A program made the position numbers and the translations under genes. A stretch of DNA of 64,000 nt from the NCBI GenBank assembly GCA_029339505.1, contig JAQISU010000033.1:6248001-6312000 (forward strand), given 5' to 3'. The notes beneath the pieces are model-generated. The model worked only from the letters and a program-made list of their open reading frames with translations, did not search any database and had not been told where the DNA came from. This stretch comes from Unio delphinus. Lineage: Eukaryota > Mollusca > Bivalvia > Unionida > Unionidae. Below are positions 48,828-58,449 of the stretch, piece by piece (the stretch's first letter is position 1; every line of letters begins with the position of its first letter).

Positions 48828-48938
48828 ACCAACATTGCAACTCATGTTATCACATTCTCGGTAGCGTGGGTTAAAGTTTTTTTCCAATTCATGCAACCAT
48901 GAATTTGATTTCATGGGTTGCAATGTTGGTTTGATTTG
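48828..48938. repeat. Inverted repeat (hairpin)
   Basis: CAATCAAACCAACATTGCAA-CTCATG at 48828 pairs with CATGGGTTGCAATGTTGGTTTGATT ending at 48938, a stem of about 24 bp around a ~60-base loop. It may be the remnant of a MITE or a structural signal ahead of the capsid gene block. Confidence 0.7.
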
Positions 48939-48968
48939 ACCACGCCCACGTCACACCCATTCGATCTA

Positions 48969-49171
48969 ATGGGTGCAAAATAAATGGTATAAATTGATGC
49001 AAAAAGCTCTACATTCACATGAGGAACCCCAGAGGGTAACAAAGAATGGGCAACCGGCCAATAGAAACGATTGAACGATCGAGTGGACAGCCAATATAAA
49101 AGACCCAAACAAAGCCCTGAATAAGGGGCTCATGAATGAATAACCGCTCATAATTTATACCATTTATTTTC
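48969..49171. repeat. 19-bp inverted repeat upstream of structural genes
   Basis: AAATAAATGGTATAAATT near 48969 is perfectly inverted at 49153-49171 (AATTTATACCATTTATTT). The 200-bp unit ends 40 bases before the first structural-block gene, so it could be a small TIR element or a promoter-proximal palindrome. Confidence 0.65.
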
Positions 49172-49213
49172 TATTTTTTTTTTAAAATTAGAGATAAAGT
49201 ATACTATAAAAAT

Positions 49214-49570
49214 ATGGATATAAAAGATGTAAATGCCATAATTGCTGAAATTTCAAAGTTACAGAATCGAGGGATAGAATTATCTAAAGATCTCGACCGC
49301 GACAGGATTACCTCGGAATATGAAGACATTGAGTATCAGTCTAGTGAGGGTCGTTATGTTTTACCTAAGATGTACAGGCTCGTGAAAGGAATTCAAAAGT
49401 CCATCAATGCTTGTTTGTACGGTAACGACATTAATGTATTTATAACGCTATTTAGCACCGTTGAAGCAATACGTCAAAAGCTCGGCCAAGAGTATCAAAA
49501 ACGAGCTAAAATTAGTTCTAAAGTTCGTGATCTTAGAAAAATATTAAACGAGGAAAAACCCGTATCTTAA
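49214..49570 (+). CDS. Unknown 118-residue protein, structural block
   Basis: Intact frame starting MDIKDVNAIIAEISKLQNRG. It is mostly predicted helix with a charged C-terminal half (QEYQKRAKISSKVRDLRKIL), no Cys, no signal or membrane segment. I do not recognise a family. Its place at the head of the capsid block, same strand, suggests a minor virion or scaffold role, but that is a guess from position. Confidence 0.55.
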   Translation: MDIKDVNAIIAEISKLQNRGIELSKDLDRDRITSEYEDIEYQSSEGRYVLPKMYRLVKGIQKSINACLYGNDINVFITLFSTVEAIRQKLGQEYQKRAKISSKVRDLRKILNEEKPVS

Positions 49571-49647
49571 TCACTTGGGCGTTACTAGAAAAAAAGGGTT
49601 TCAGTAAATTTTTTAATAAAATTTATTTTTTTTAGCGTTTTTTGTAA

Positions 49648-49926
49648 CTACATAGGATTTTCTCCTGAAAGAATGCTCAGCAGTTTTGACTTGCTCATGC
49701 AGTTATGTGCGTACTGGATGATCTGGTTGTGGTAGCAAGCAATCACCGCGATGCCTCCATTTTTACGTAGTTGTTGTTGTTGCCGCGTCGTTAACCAAAA
49801 TCGTTCATCGCCGTTCTCAGATATTACAATTTTGAAACCCCCAGTGATGTTATTTCTGAAACATTCGCGGATAGCGTCGTACAGTTTAACCTTGTCGGAG
49901 ATGGATACGTTAGCTTGATAGTACAT
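49648..49926 (-). CDS. Unknown 92-residue protein, opposite strand
   Basis: Intact frame MYYQANVSISDKVKLYDAIR ending at 49648, the only minus-strand gene in the structural block. It is a mixed alpha/beta composition with ERFWLTTRQQQQLRKNGG in the middle. No family is recognised. Its start is 65 bases from the start of the plus-strand gene at 49992, a divergent pair as elsewhere in this element, which supports it being real. Confidence 0.5.
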   Translation of the reverse strand: MYYQANVSISDKVKLYDAIRECFRNNITGGFKIVISENGDERFWLTTRQQQQLRKNGGIAVIACYHNQIIQYAHNCMSKSKLLSILSGENPM

Positions 49927-49991
49927 TATTTAATAGCTCAGCTTTTAATTGTGATAGTTTCACATTTGAAAACTCAGTTCACAAACAATAT

Positions 49992-51009
49992 ATGGTAGGT
50001 GAATCGCTTACAACTAGATTAGCCCGAGAGCGGCTAGTAGCAATTAAAAAGTTTATACCGGTTCGAGACAGACTTCGCGAAAAACTTCAACAACGACAAC
50101 AAGCGCAGACTGACTTTTCTGTGTCAAGTGAACAACTGTTTGCTCCGATAACAAGTGCGACCAAAGATGTGCAAAAGTTAACTGAAGCAGCAATATACGG
50201 AGATATTCCTGAAAAAGAACGAGCAAAGAAAGCGCCGCTGCTTGATACGCTTGAAAAGATAGCAGCAGAGACTGAACAAACACGCGTAGGGATACAACAG
50301 CTATCCAGTGATATAAAAACCCAACGCGAAATTGAAGAACGCAAAGAAGCAGCTGCAGGAAGAGACTATTCACCTAAAAGTATATTTACAGCCGAAACAT
50401 TAAATAAAATTGACGAACTAGGTACGGATTTCGAATTAGCTAATTTTGCTAGAGAAAATTTTCCAAAAGGTTAAAAGAGAGAATTTTTTAAACAACGGGT
50501 TTAAAATTTTTATAAGAAACAGAGACACTTGGGCATCAAAAATATATTTAGCGAAATACGGCGGGGATAAAATCTCGTAACCAGCGTTACAGCACCCTGG
50601 TTATAATAACTTTCTAGCTGCGGTTAAAGGCGCTCCACAACCACCACGTTATACGGAGGATCCAATCCCAGAGGAAAAAGACATAAGAGCAGAAGCCGGT
50701 TCTAAGAATACAAGCGGAAAAGGATATGTACGACGCAGCGGTGTTAGTTTCAGCAACGCCGTTGACTCCAGCGTAACATGCCCTGGTAATATTCTCTCGG
50801 ATATATCACAGCTGGAAGTTCTTATGAGTGGAAAGCGAGCCGTAAACAACTCCGTTGAAATAATTAATGAAGCAGCTGATATCTGTAGACGATTAATTGT
50901 CAGCGGTATCATGGGCATTGATGTATATCGAGAACTCATTGCTGAATTAGTTGAAAATCACAGAGACGCCCATGGTTATGATGAAAATCCTATGGATTTT
51001 AGCGATTAA
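49992..51009 (+). pseudogene. Broken structural-block gene of unknown function
   Basis: The first 160 codons (MVGESLTTRLARERLVAIKK…) form a Gln/Glu/Arg-rich helical region. After the stop at 50472 another frame continues FIRNRDTWASKIYLAKYGG, meets one more stop near 50578, and then runs on from NNFLAAVKGAPQPPRYTEDP to NPMDFSD at 51009. The pieces are collinear and open, so I read them as one decayed gene of about 340 codons. A minor capsid or scaffold protein is possible from position; I could not identify a penton-type jelly roll. Confidence 0.55.
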
Positions 51010-51075
51010 AATCAAAGAGTTTTCAATAGCGGCTACGCAATTCACTAATTGAAAAACTAATAGTTTTATAACAAG

Positions 51076-51542
51076 ATGATTATACACTACAACCATGATA
51101 AACCCGTAAGCGTCTACGTGGTGAACTCACGATTGCCTTTTTACCGCGCGTGGTACGGAGATCGTCTCGGCAGTACCATCGCGGAGTTATTTACAAGAAT
51201 GGCCCCAAAAGTGGCGCCTTAGCTAAACAATTATCAATGAAAGCCATTGATATTATTCGTGATAAGGGAATCAGCGCTGTTGGAAATCTTGCCGGAAAAT
51301 CATTTTCTGCCGCGAAAGATAAAATAACATCATTGGTGCGAAAGAAACCAACAGTGCTGCCGTCTACGACAGTGATGCCTGCAAAAATCAGCAAAGCAAT
51401 AAATAACGCAGTGGAAGAAAAACTAGCGTCGTTAGCTGCTTCGGTGACTCCGTCACCATTGACGGCCTCGCCGGTAACAGATAGCGCTGTCATGAACGCG
51501 ATAGCAGGAAGTTGTTTGAAACGAAAACGAAAACGACGATGA
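51076..51542 (+). pseudogene. Basic pX-like virion core protein
   Basis: The frame opening at 51076 reads NSRLPFYRAWYGDRLGSTIA and the frame covering 51150-51542 continues with GALAKQLSMKAIDIIRDKGI. The combination of an N-terminal RGYG/FYR-like patch, an amphipathic helix and a basic end (LKRKRKRR) resembles the adenovirus pX-like or minor capsid proteins of Polintons. The frame changes around 51215-51225, so this copy is broken. It lies 43 bases before the capsid gene on the same strand. Confidence 0.55.
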
Positions 51543-51585
51543 TTACAAAGAGTTTCACAATTGAAAACACTAAATAATAATAACA

Positions 51586-52998
51586 ATGTTTAAACGAACA
51601 GCTGATCCCGCGCTTGATATGGAAGCCCAAGTGCGCAAAGACGATTCCGTCTGTGATTATCAATACTATTCCTATCATGCAATACAATCCGACCTACGAT
51701 CGCGAATTGAACTTCAAGTCCATGATACCAGTAAATACTTTTTGCCGTGTGAAGCGTTTATCAAAGTAGAAGGAGAACTTGTACAACTCACTGATACTCC
51801 TGCTGCACCAGCACCGTATCCAGATGGTGCCAAAGTCGGCTTAGTCAATAATGGTATCATGTCGCTATTTGAGAGTGCAAGATATCTCATTGACGGAAAA
51901 GAGATTGAGTCTATAGAACGTGATGTTGATGTGGCTACAACAATAATTGGGTTAGCAAGATATTCTGACGATGATACAAGATCAGCAGGTCCGTCTATGA
52001 TGTTTGCAAAAGATAATAAAAACGCTGCTGGATCCACTCAATTTATTATACGACGACCAAATAATAATGCTGGCGCTGCTGCTGTTGATCTCGAGAATAT
52101 GATTATAACTACTGATCACCAGTACAACCTAGGAGCTGCAACACGAATAGCAATGTTGGCAGGACAACGTAGATCGTTTTCATGTGCGATTCCGTTGCAT
52201 CATATATTTGGATTCTGCAGAAATGTACGAAAAGTTATTTATGGAGCGAAGCATACAGTAGTACTCGTGCGAAAGGGTAGTGACTATGATGCAATCTGGA
52301 GAATTCCAGCGAATCTTGTAAATCCAGATGCTGACGCTGGTAAAGTCGTTTTAACTAAATTGGTCTTGTGGAGGCCAGTAATGACCCCATCAATTACCAC
52401 AGAACAGCGACTACTATCATTTATGGGTGCGGGTGGCAAATCATTACTAAGTTGGCTAACAACAACAACAGATGTTAAGCAATCAAATATCAATTGTACA
52501 TTTACATGGAACTTGGTATCACAACAAGGCGTTTCAGCTCCACGTCATATATTTATTGCGTTGCAAGATATGACAAGAGTGAATTCACAATTGCACAGTC
52601 ATATGATATTTGATCAATTAGGTGTTACTGAGGTCTCTTTGAGAATAAATGGTCAGCAGGAACCATCCGAAGACATACAACTTAATTATGGTCAAAACCA
52701 TATTGCGCGCGTGTACCATCGTATGCTGTCATATATGGGCCGTGATCAAAATGTTGATACTGGTTTACAAATATCGCAACTTGATTTTAAAACCCTATAT
52801 CCGATTTATTACTTTTCGCTGGAGCATCTTGATTTAACAAGGCAATCCGTCGTTGATATACACGTCAGAGCTAATGTCCTTCGTTTCGCTATTGCTAATT
52901 ATAGAGCGGTTGCTGTCATTCTCAGCGACAAATCAATGTTGTTAGAATGGGCTGGCGGACGAATGAGAATTGTCGATGCACCAGTGGAAAATATGTAA
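51586..52998 (+). CDS. Major capsid protein (double jelly-roll), intact
   Basis: 470 codons without interruption, by far the longest open frame in the window. It starts MFKRTADPALDMEAQVRKDD and has the N-terminal pattern of Polinton/adinto-like capsid proteins: YYSYHAIQSDLRSRIELQV, KYFLPCEAFIKVEG, then FESARYLIDGKEIES. Beta-rich sequence typical of a double jelly roll follows to the C-terminus (ILSDKSMLLEWAGGRMRIVD). A protein of this type forms the icosahedral shell. It sits between the core-protein gene and the hydrophobic virion-protein gene, the usual structural order. No exon signals or stops are visible. Confidence 0.75.
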   Translation: MFKRTADPALDMEAQVRKDDSVCDYQYYSYHAIQSDLRSRIELQVHDTSKYFLPCEAFIKVEGELVQLTDTPAAPAPYPDGAKVGLVNNGIMSLFESARYLIDGKEIESIERDVDVATTIIGLARYSDDDTRSAGPSMMFAKDNKNAAGSTQFIIRRPNNNAGAAAVDLENMIITTDHQYNLGAATRIAMLAGQRRSFSCAIPLHHIFGFCRNVRKVIYGAKHTVVLVRKGSDYDAIWRIPANLVNPDADAGKVVLTKLVLWRPVMTPSITTEQRLLSFMGAGGKSLLSWLTTTTDVKQSNINCTFTWNLVSQQGVSAPRHIFIALQDMTRVNSQLHSHMIFDQLGVTEVSLRINGQQEPSEDIQLNYGQNHIARVYHRMLSYMGRDQNVDTGLQISQLDFKTLYPIYYFSLEHLDLTRQSVVDIHVRANVLRFAIANYRAVAVILSDKSMLLEWAGGRMRIVDAPVENM

Positions 52999-53047
52999 AT
53001 GATTCACACTTAGATCAATTGAAAGTATAAATGCGTTTTACAATAAA

Positions 53048-53443
53048 ATGCCATATAGTGTTGTTAGTGTCAAGCTGACTGATGGTCAGGTCAAGAAATT
53101 ACGATCAAAATCCGCTAAAGAATGTGGAACAACAATAACGTTAAAACCAGCGCAGATGTCCGGCGGTAAACATAAAATATCATTGACGGATCGTCAAATA
53201 AAACATTTCAATGATGCAATGAAAAATAAGAGAGGGGTTCAAATTGTATTTATAAAGGTAGCAGTCGCCAACATGATAAAATCAGGTGGTATATTTCCAT
53301 TGTTAGCCGCAATACCAGCATTGATTGCAGCGGCTGCCCCAGCGGTGACGATGGCTGCGGCGTTGGGAGCCGTTGGTACCGCGGCAGGGATGGCGTTGAA
53401 AAATGCAACTGGGAAAGGATATAAAAAAAGGGAAAGGGTCTAA
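53048..53443 (+). CDS. Small virion protein with hydrophobic segment
   Basis: 131 codons. The N-terminal half (MPYSVVSVKLTDGQVKKLRS…) is a basic helix pair with a SLTDRQIKHFNDAM repeat-like segment. Residues about 78-118 are an Ala/Gly/Ile-rich hydrophobic stretch (GGIFPLLAAIPALIAAAAPA). Proteins with a KSGGF-PLLA-type hydrophobic core follow the capsid gene in Polintons and related viruses and are thought to be minor virion components. Near the end, an A7 run separates it from another frame rich in GLR-PGT repeats, so the C-terminus may originally have differed. Confidence 0.65.
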   Translation: MPYSVVSVKLTDGQVKKLRSKSAKECGTTITLKPAQMSGGKHKISLTDRQIKHFNDAMKNKRGVQIVFIKVAVANMIKSGGIFPLLAAIPALIAAAAPAVTMAAALGAVGTAAGMALKNATGKGYKKRERV

Positions 53444-53546
53444 GACTACCAGGAACTCCGTATTCATGGTACAGCGGGAGATCCGTTCTCGGATCAGGTC
53501 TGAGAATACCAGGAACGGTTTATTAGTTGAAAGTCCAATTCTTCCC

Positions 53547-53894
53547 ATGTCCAATTTTGATTTAATTGATGCTGCTAAAAAACTAACGATAAAAAACTTC
53601 GGAGGGGTTTTTATGAGAGATCAGTTGCCGAGAAAACCTAAACGCGTTGAAACTGCTATCATCAATCTTGATAACAGTAACGGATCGGGAACTCAATGGG
53701 TTGCATACGCGATTGATTCATGTGGAATTGTCTATTTTGATTCATATGGGCTAGCCCCTCCGAGCGAGTTTATGAGGTATATAAATTCAAAGAATCAATC
53801 AATTCCGATTTTTTATTCCACGCTGCCAGCACAACAATTAAATGATCCACCGATATGCGGCCGTGAAGTATTAAATGTCCTCTGCTTCTATTAA
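53547..53894 (+). pseudogene. Adenain-like cysteine protease, altered and truncated
   Basis: The frame around MSNFDLIDAAKKLTIKNFGG, VFMRDQLP and INLDNSNGSGTQWVAYAID matches the Polinton/adenovirus maturation protease. In this family the sequence is normally GTHWVAY with the catalytic His; here it is Gln (CAA at 53694-53696). The acidic site FDSYGLAPP and the Cys region PPICGREVLN remain. The frame ends nine residues after that Cys, exactly where arm B homology begins, so the native C-terminus has been replaced. Protease activity is therefore unlikely. An upstream open stretch from 53403 in the same frame may be part of it. Confidence 0.75.
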
Positions 53895-55407
53895 TTTATT
53901 CTCGATGATAAATAGATTTCCTGACACTGCTGTAAGAGTTGCCACCGATTCATTTTACATAGATGTGAAATATATCGAAGCAGTGGCCGAGTTAACAAAT
54001 TCCGACGAGAGTTAGGGGTCATGGAGAATTAAGCGGGAAATGCTACGTGATTATTGCGCATCAGCAGACGTTGCCAGTGAAGAAGAGTTTATAAAAAATG
54101 ATAAAATATCAGAGATGTCTAATGCAGTGTCGATATCAGATCCAATAGTTAGGTATGAAACAATTTATTTAAACGGCTGTGGTGGAAGTGGAAAGACAAC
54201 TCGTGCGATTGAATTATATTTTGGCAGAGAGATGATTGTGCTAACACCCACCCATAGATTAGCTCGAGAGATAATACAACGAGGGGTTAACGCTTGTATG
54301 TATCATAGTTTCTTTAGATGGAAAGGTGACTAATGGACCCCAGAAAGAATGGGTGAGAAATATATTCCTGGTATCGTAATCTGGGATGAAATTTGCACAT
54401 TATCGTTATATGTTTTACAAACGTTTCTCGAGTGGTTGTTACAATCGAATACAAAAGTGGTTATGTACGGCGATCACAGTCAACCACGTCGATTTGTCGG
54501 TTTATCACCACATGATTGACTAATGAATTTTGTAGATTATTATGAATAAATTGACACTGATTTTAGAGCACTTGATGAACAATAACGAGAGTTCTAACAA
54601 CTAATCAGATTACAACCGGATAGAATCCAATGTGAAATAGCGCGTAAAATAATTTCGGAAACTTCATGAAGGAGATTTCTGGAAAACATGGAGACCAAAC
54701 GATTTGATAACAGCGAGTAGAAAGATAGTCAGAGACACACTTCAGATAAAATTATTTGAAATTCACAAAGAAAAATTCCCAACATTTCAAGTGCCATTAT
54801 GTTATAGACCAAAAGATACGAGGCGACAAAACATTGAAGTTGATATTCCTGGGCAACTTGAAAAGCAAAATTTAGTATTAAATGATATTGTGCTGGTTGA
54901 TATCAACGTCGTCGAGGATGCATTGCGTGCTGATAAATCCCCATGGGTGTTAGGTTATGCAGCAACAATTCATTCTTCACAGGGATTAACTATATTAGAT
55001 ACAATCAATTCTTTGGATAATCGATAATCACATCGAATGGTCGAATTTAGTTTATCTGGCAGTATCACGAGTGCGAAAAATAAATCAACTTCGAAGAGTT
55101 GTCCTTGATGATAAAGACACTATTGTCAGCGTTGACTCTAACAGCGATATAATCAGAACAAAAACTTATAAACAACAGGATAAAAAAAATAAATAGAGAA
55201 TTTGACATTAATGCTGAATTAATTATTACATTGAAACAACAACAGAATAATCACTGCGCGAGTTGCAATTGTATAATGAGTTGGTGTTGGTCGGATAAAG
55301 ATCCTCGCCAATTTACCGTAGACAGAAAGAATAACAACATTGGTCATACTAGCGATAATGTGATGCTGACCTGTCTTGAGTGTAATAGACGCCGAGGTGC
55401 TAGTTAA
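53886..55407 (+). pseudogene. PolB C-terminus - SF1 helicase - HNH, arm B
   Basis: Starts within the polymerase at INLFSMINRFPDTAVRVATD, keeping PolB motif C (VATDSFYI, 53936-53960). It continues in the same frame, apart from one TAG at 54013, into the helicase with motif I LNGCGGSGKTTRAIEL (54170-54215). Helicase motifs DEIC (54385), GDHSQP (54467) and HSSQGLT (54970) follow. The HNH end (HCASCNCIM … FTVDRKNNN … CLECNRRRG) closes at 55407. Several stops and frameshifts occur after 54330. The N-terminal two thirds of the polymerase are missing at the junction with the protease gene. Confidence 0.8.
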
Positions 55408-56295
55408 GACCATGCGGCGGTAATTGAGTATCCTCAGGTATCATTTGCAGTTGCTCACGAGTAAACCCCCGTTGAGGGGTAGTTGAATCCAGTCTTTAGA
55501 TTGCTGGTCTACCCGTAGATTGTGTTATAGTAGATATTTTATGCGCAGTGACACTCCAAATAGGATCAGTAGCTCTTTTGTTACCACCTTCAAGCTCTCC
55601 GGGTTGATATAAATACATAACAGTGACATTACCGAGTATTGGTTGTTTTGAAAAATCTTTTTGTGGGTTTTCAGGTATATACTTTTTTTAATTGCGTTGT
55701 TAGGTTTCATGTTGATTGTTCTAGTAATCTCATTATTCAGTGCGGTAATCACAGCGGGTAATCTTTTGACCTATTCACGAGATCGTTTGTCCGGAATAAA
55801 TTCTCATGCGTATTGGTATCCAAATAACCGCTCAGCAAGCGTTCGATTAAATCGTTCAACCATTGCCTGATCGCGATGTAGTGCAGCATGCCCTTGTCGT
55901 AACGTGGTATTATGATTCTTCATGATGGATGGAACCACACCCTGAAATTCCTTGCCAGGATCAACTTGTAATAGATTTGGCCAGCGCAGAGGACCTCTTC
56001 GATAAATCCTTTCAAACGCAGAAGCAACTTCATTTGATGATTTTGTTTTTAGTGGTTCTGCTTGTTTATATCGACTCGCAACATCTACTATGGTTAACGC
56101 GTATTTGTAGAAACCATCATGCGGCAGAAATAATATATCAGCCTGATGAACTTCATTAGGGATGCTGACATCAAAATGTGAGTAGTTAATTTGTTTAGCC
56201 GCTGTAGTATTTTTCACCTTCGCGGCGCTAGCGAGTTTACCAATAGCTGCCTTGCCTCTCCAGTATCCTTTCGGAGAATAATAAATAGATTCCAT
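55400..56295 (-). pseudogene. Polinton-type rve integrase, arm B
   Basis: Same gene as at 42412, opposite orientation: MESIYYSPKGYWRGKAAIGK start at 56295, HQADILFLP, LLQVDPGKEF and DQAMVERFNRTLAERLF with all three acidic residues. A deletion relative to arms A and C removes the segment between AAKQINYSHF and the N-terminal helix. Frame changes occur near 55804 and after 55525. The stop overlaps the convergent HNH stop by 8 bases. Confidence 0.85.
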
Positions 56296-56302
56296 GTTGT
56301 TA

Positions 56303-56822
56303 TTAATTACCAGCACCTAACATCAATTTACCTTTCATTGCCGATTTTACTAACCATGAAGCCAACTTATCTTTGAAGTATTTATCAATGATAGAATTAA
56401 ACGCATGAATTAATTTCACATCTGCGAGATGACGTTGTTGTAAATCACCGCTTTTACAAGCAACATCATGTGCATGACACGCCTTATCAATAGCGTTTTT
56501 TGGATATTCACCCGGTTTGGGTTGGTTTTGGTCATCAAGTCTGATATCGAGTCTAGTCCCGGGTCCACAATAACTATACCCTAGAAGGTGTTTTTCTCCT
56601 TGGTATTTCGCCCATGGCATTCCTGGGAGTTTTACTAGCTTGGCTGCAATATAAACTACTCGTTTTCTTTAAAAAATCAGATTTCGTAGAAATAAATCTA
56701 ATTTTCTTTGTACTACACGTTGCACACCTACCAAAAAGAGCTGATCGGTTATTTTTAATTGTAATCGTCGTTAAGTCATCTGTACTAGAACGTGCCTTAC
56801 ACTTCACACAATATAGATCCAT
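56303..56822 (-). pseudogene. Zinc ribbon / phospholipase A2, arm B
   Basis: Zinc ribbon MDLYCVKCKARSSTDDLTTI starts at 56822, with its second CATC pair and KKIRFIS. The PLA2 frame resumes one base out of phase near 56655, after an A-rich run, and holds YSYCGPGTRLDIR and HAHDVACK. In this copy the Tyr of the HDxxY catalytic motif is Cys. It ends GKLMLGAGN-stop, seven bases before the integrase start. The start codon is 17 bases from the divergent ATPase start. Confidence 0.8.
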
Positions 56823-56839
56823 AAATTATATATAATACC

Positions 56840-57501
56840 ATGAATATAATTGACTTTTCAGCAACAAAAACACGAAAGTCAGTAATCATCATGCACCGCT
56901 ACCAAATTCTATTCTCGCGATTATAATCGGACCATCTGGAAGCGGCAAAACATAACTGCTACTCAATTTGATAACGAGATGGATGAAATGGAACAAATTG
57001 TATTTAATAGCCCCGAATGTGGACGATCAGAGATGTTACTAAGTGTTAAAAGATTTGAACGAGAACGCTTCAGAGATTGCAGATTATAACGTTATTGATT
57101 TTATAACTGATATCGAGGAAGCACCAATCATTGATGATATTGATGGAAGTATTACAAATTTAGTCGTATATCATGATGTCATGTTAGACAATCAAAATAA
57201 TCCTGCTAGGATATTTTCTAGAGGTAGGCATAAAAACACAGACGTGATATATGTCACTCAGCGATACACACAAATACCAAAAGTGATCAGAGACATCTTC
57301 AATTTGTTATATGTGTTTAACGGAGTTGATACTCATACGCTACGAAATATTTGGCAGACTTGGTGCGGTGGTGATATGGATCATAATCGATTCAAAAATT
57401 TCTTTAGTCACGCTCAGTCAACCCCACACGGATTTGTGACAATAAATTTATCGGATCCTCGAACACGATATCGTATAGGACTTGATCAAATATTTGATTA
57501 A
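56840..57501 (+). pseudogene. Packaging ATPase, arm B
   Basis: Homologue of 41209-41867 in inverse orientation. Walker A is IIIGPSGSGKT, with the canonical Gly lost in arm A, but the very next codon is a stop (TAA at 56955-56957). A frame change near 56885 separates the start MNIIDFSATKTR from the rest. Walker B NLVVYHDVM shows His in place of the first Asp. The remaining 152 codons to LDQIFD are open. Confidence 0.8.
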
Positions 57502-57507
57502 CTACAT

Positions 57508-57824
57508 AGCAGCAGAAGGTGAGTGACAACCGCATTGGCATATTTTTTTCTTCCATTGCCGGTAAAGAGACTTGATACAACTATTTACCCTAAAGGTTGT
57601 AAGTTTTGTCGTTTTTGTGAATGTAATAGTTTCGGTTGAAATCCTTTAGGATTTGAATAGAAGCCTTATTTTTGCTTGAAAATTTGGTCTGTTCGCCCTG
57701 CTAGACCTAATCTGACAAATGGAACTCTAAAATCGTTAAGGCTCCATTTGGCAAAAGAAGACTTAAAATTATTTGCTAAAAATATAACTCAGTTAGAGAA
57801 AGTCTGTTCGCCCTCTCTGCTGCT
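57508..57824. repeat. Shared terminal region between arms B and C
   Basis: AGCAGCAGAAGG begins 7 bases after the arm B ATPase stop, and CCTCTCTGCTGCT ends at 57824, where arm C sequence begins abruptly in the middle of the ATPase (CGCTGCATGATGCTTAACTG, homologous to about 41808). The 317-bp non-coding interior includes CTCCATTTGGCAAA, similar to the 41-kb terminal region, and AAATCCTTTAGGATTT, also found at 63959. So one terminal region is bordered by two arms in opposite orientation. Confidence 0.6.
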
Positions 57825-57901
57825 CGCTGCATGATGCTTAACTGGTTCTCTTGTTTTTGTCGCAGAATAATCAATCACATTCATGTTATTATAAATATAT
57901 T

Positions 57902-58442
57902 ATGGATCTATATTGTGTAAAATGTAAAAAGCGTACTGGCACAAACGACTTGACGACGATTACAACTAAAAATAACAGATCAGCACTTTCTGGTAAGTGT
58001 GTACAATGTAGTACTAAAAAATTTAGATTTGTTTCTATGAAATCTACAGAAAATGCTAGCATTTCTGATGATTTAAAAAAAACGAGGAGGTGATATTGCA
58101 GCCAATCTAACTAAACTTCCTGGAACACCATGGGCAAAATACCCAGGAGAAAAACACCTTCCAGGGTATAATTATTGGAGACCCGGGACCAGACTCGATA
58201 TCAGACTCGATGATCAAAAGCAACCCCGACCCGGTGAAAACCCAATAAATGCTATTGATAAGGCGTGTCATGCACATGATGTTGCTTATAAAAGAAGCAA
58301 TCTTTATCATAGACATATCGCAGATGTGAAATTGATTCATGCGTTGAACTCTATCACTGATAAATCTTTCAAAGATAAGTTGGCTACATTTTTGATAAAA
58401 TCGGCTATGAAAGGTAAATTGATGTTAGGTGCCCGTAATTAA
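57902..58442 (+). pseudogene. Zinc ribbon / phospholipase A2, arm C
   Basis: Zinc ribbon MDLYCVKCKKRTGTNDLTTI with CVQCS ends KKTRR-stop at 58093. The PLA2 frame overlaps one base out of phase across an A8 run, as in arm A. Here the calcium loop reads YNYWRPGT: the first loop Gly is Arg, expected to abolish calcium binding, although HAHDVAYK is kept. It ends at 58442, 7 bases before the integrase. Confidence 0.8.
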
Positions 58443-58449
58443 TAACAAC

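Larger units (their letters stand above)
47764..49213. other. Non-coding spacer between arm A and the structural genes
   Basis: 1.45 kb without a recognisable gene. It contains a tRNA-like relic (48672-48746), a hairpin (48828-48938) and a 19-base inverted repeat (48969/49153). A GGGAGATAA block just after the endonuclease is shared with arm C (63732), marking how far homology with arm C extends. Frames on the minus strand around 48726-49151 are not recognisable. Confidence 0.6.

Noticed and set aside
49992..51009. Penton (minor capsid) gene
   Set aside because: Position would suit, but no jelly-roll-like pattern could be recognised in the broken frames.
40964..57824. A single intact Polinton with 3.7-kb terminal inverted repeats
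   Set aside because: Order and size fit, but the arms are too diverged and differently mutated, arm B truncates both polymerase and protease, and no target-site duplication was seen.
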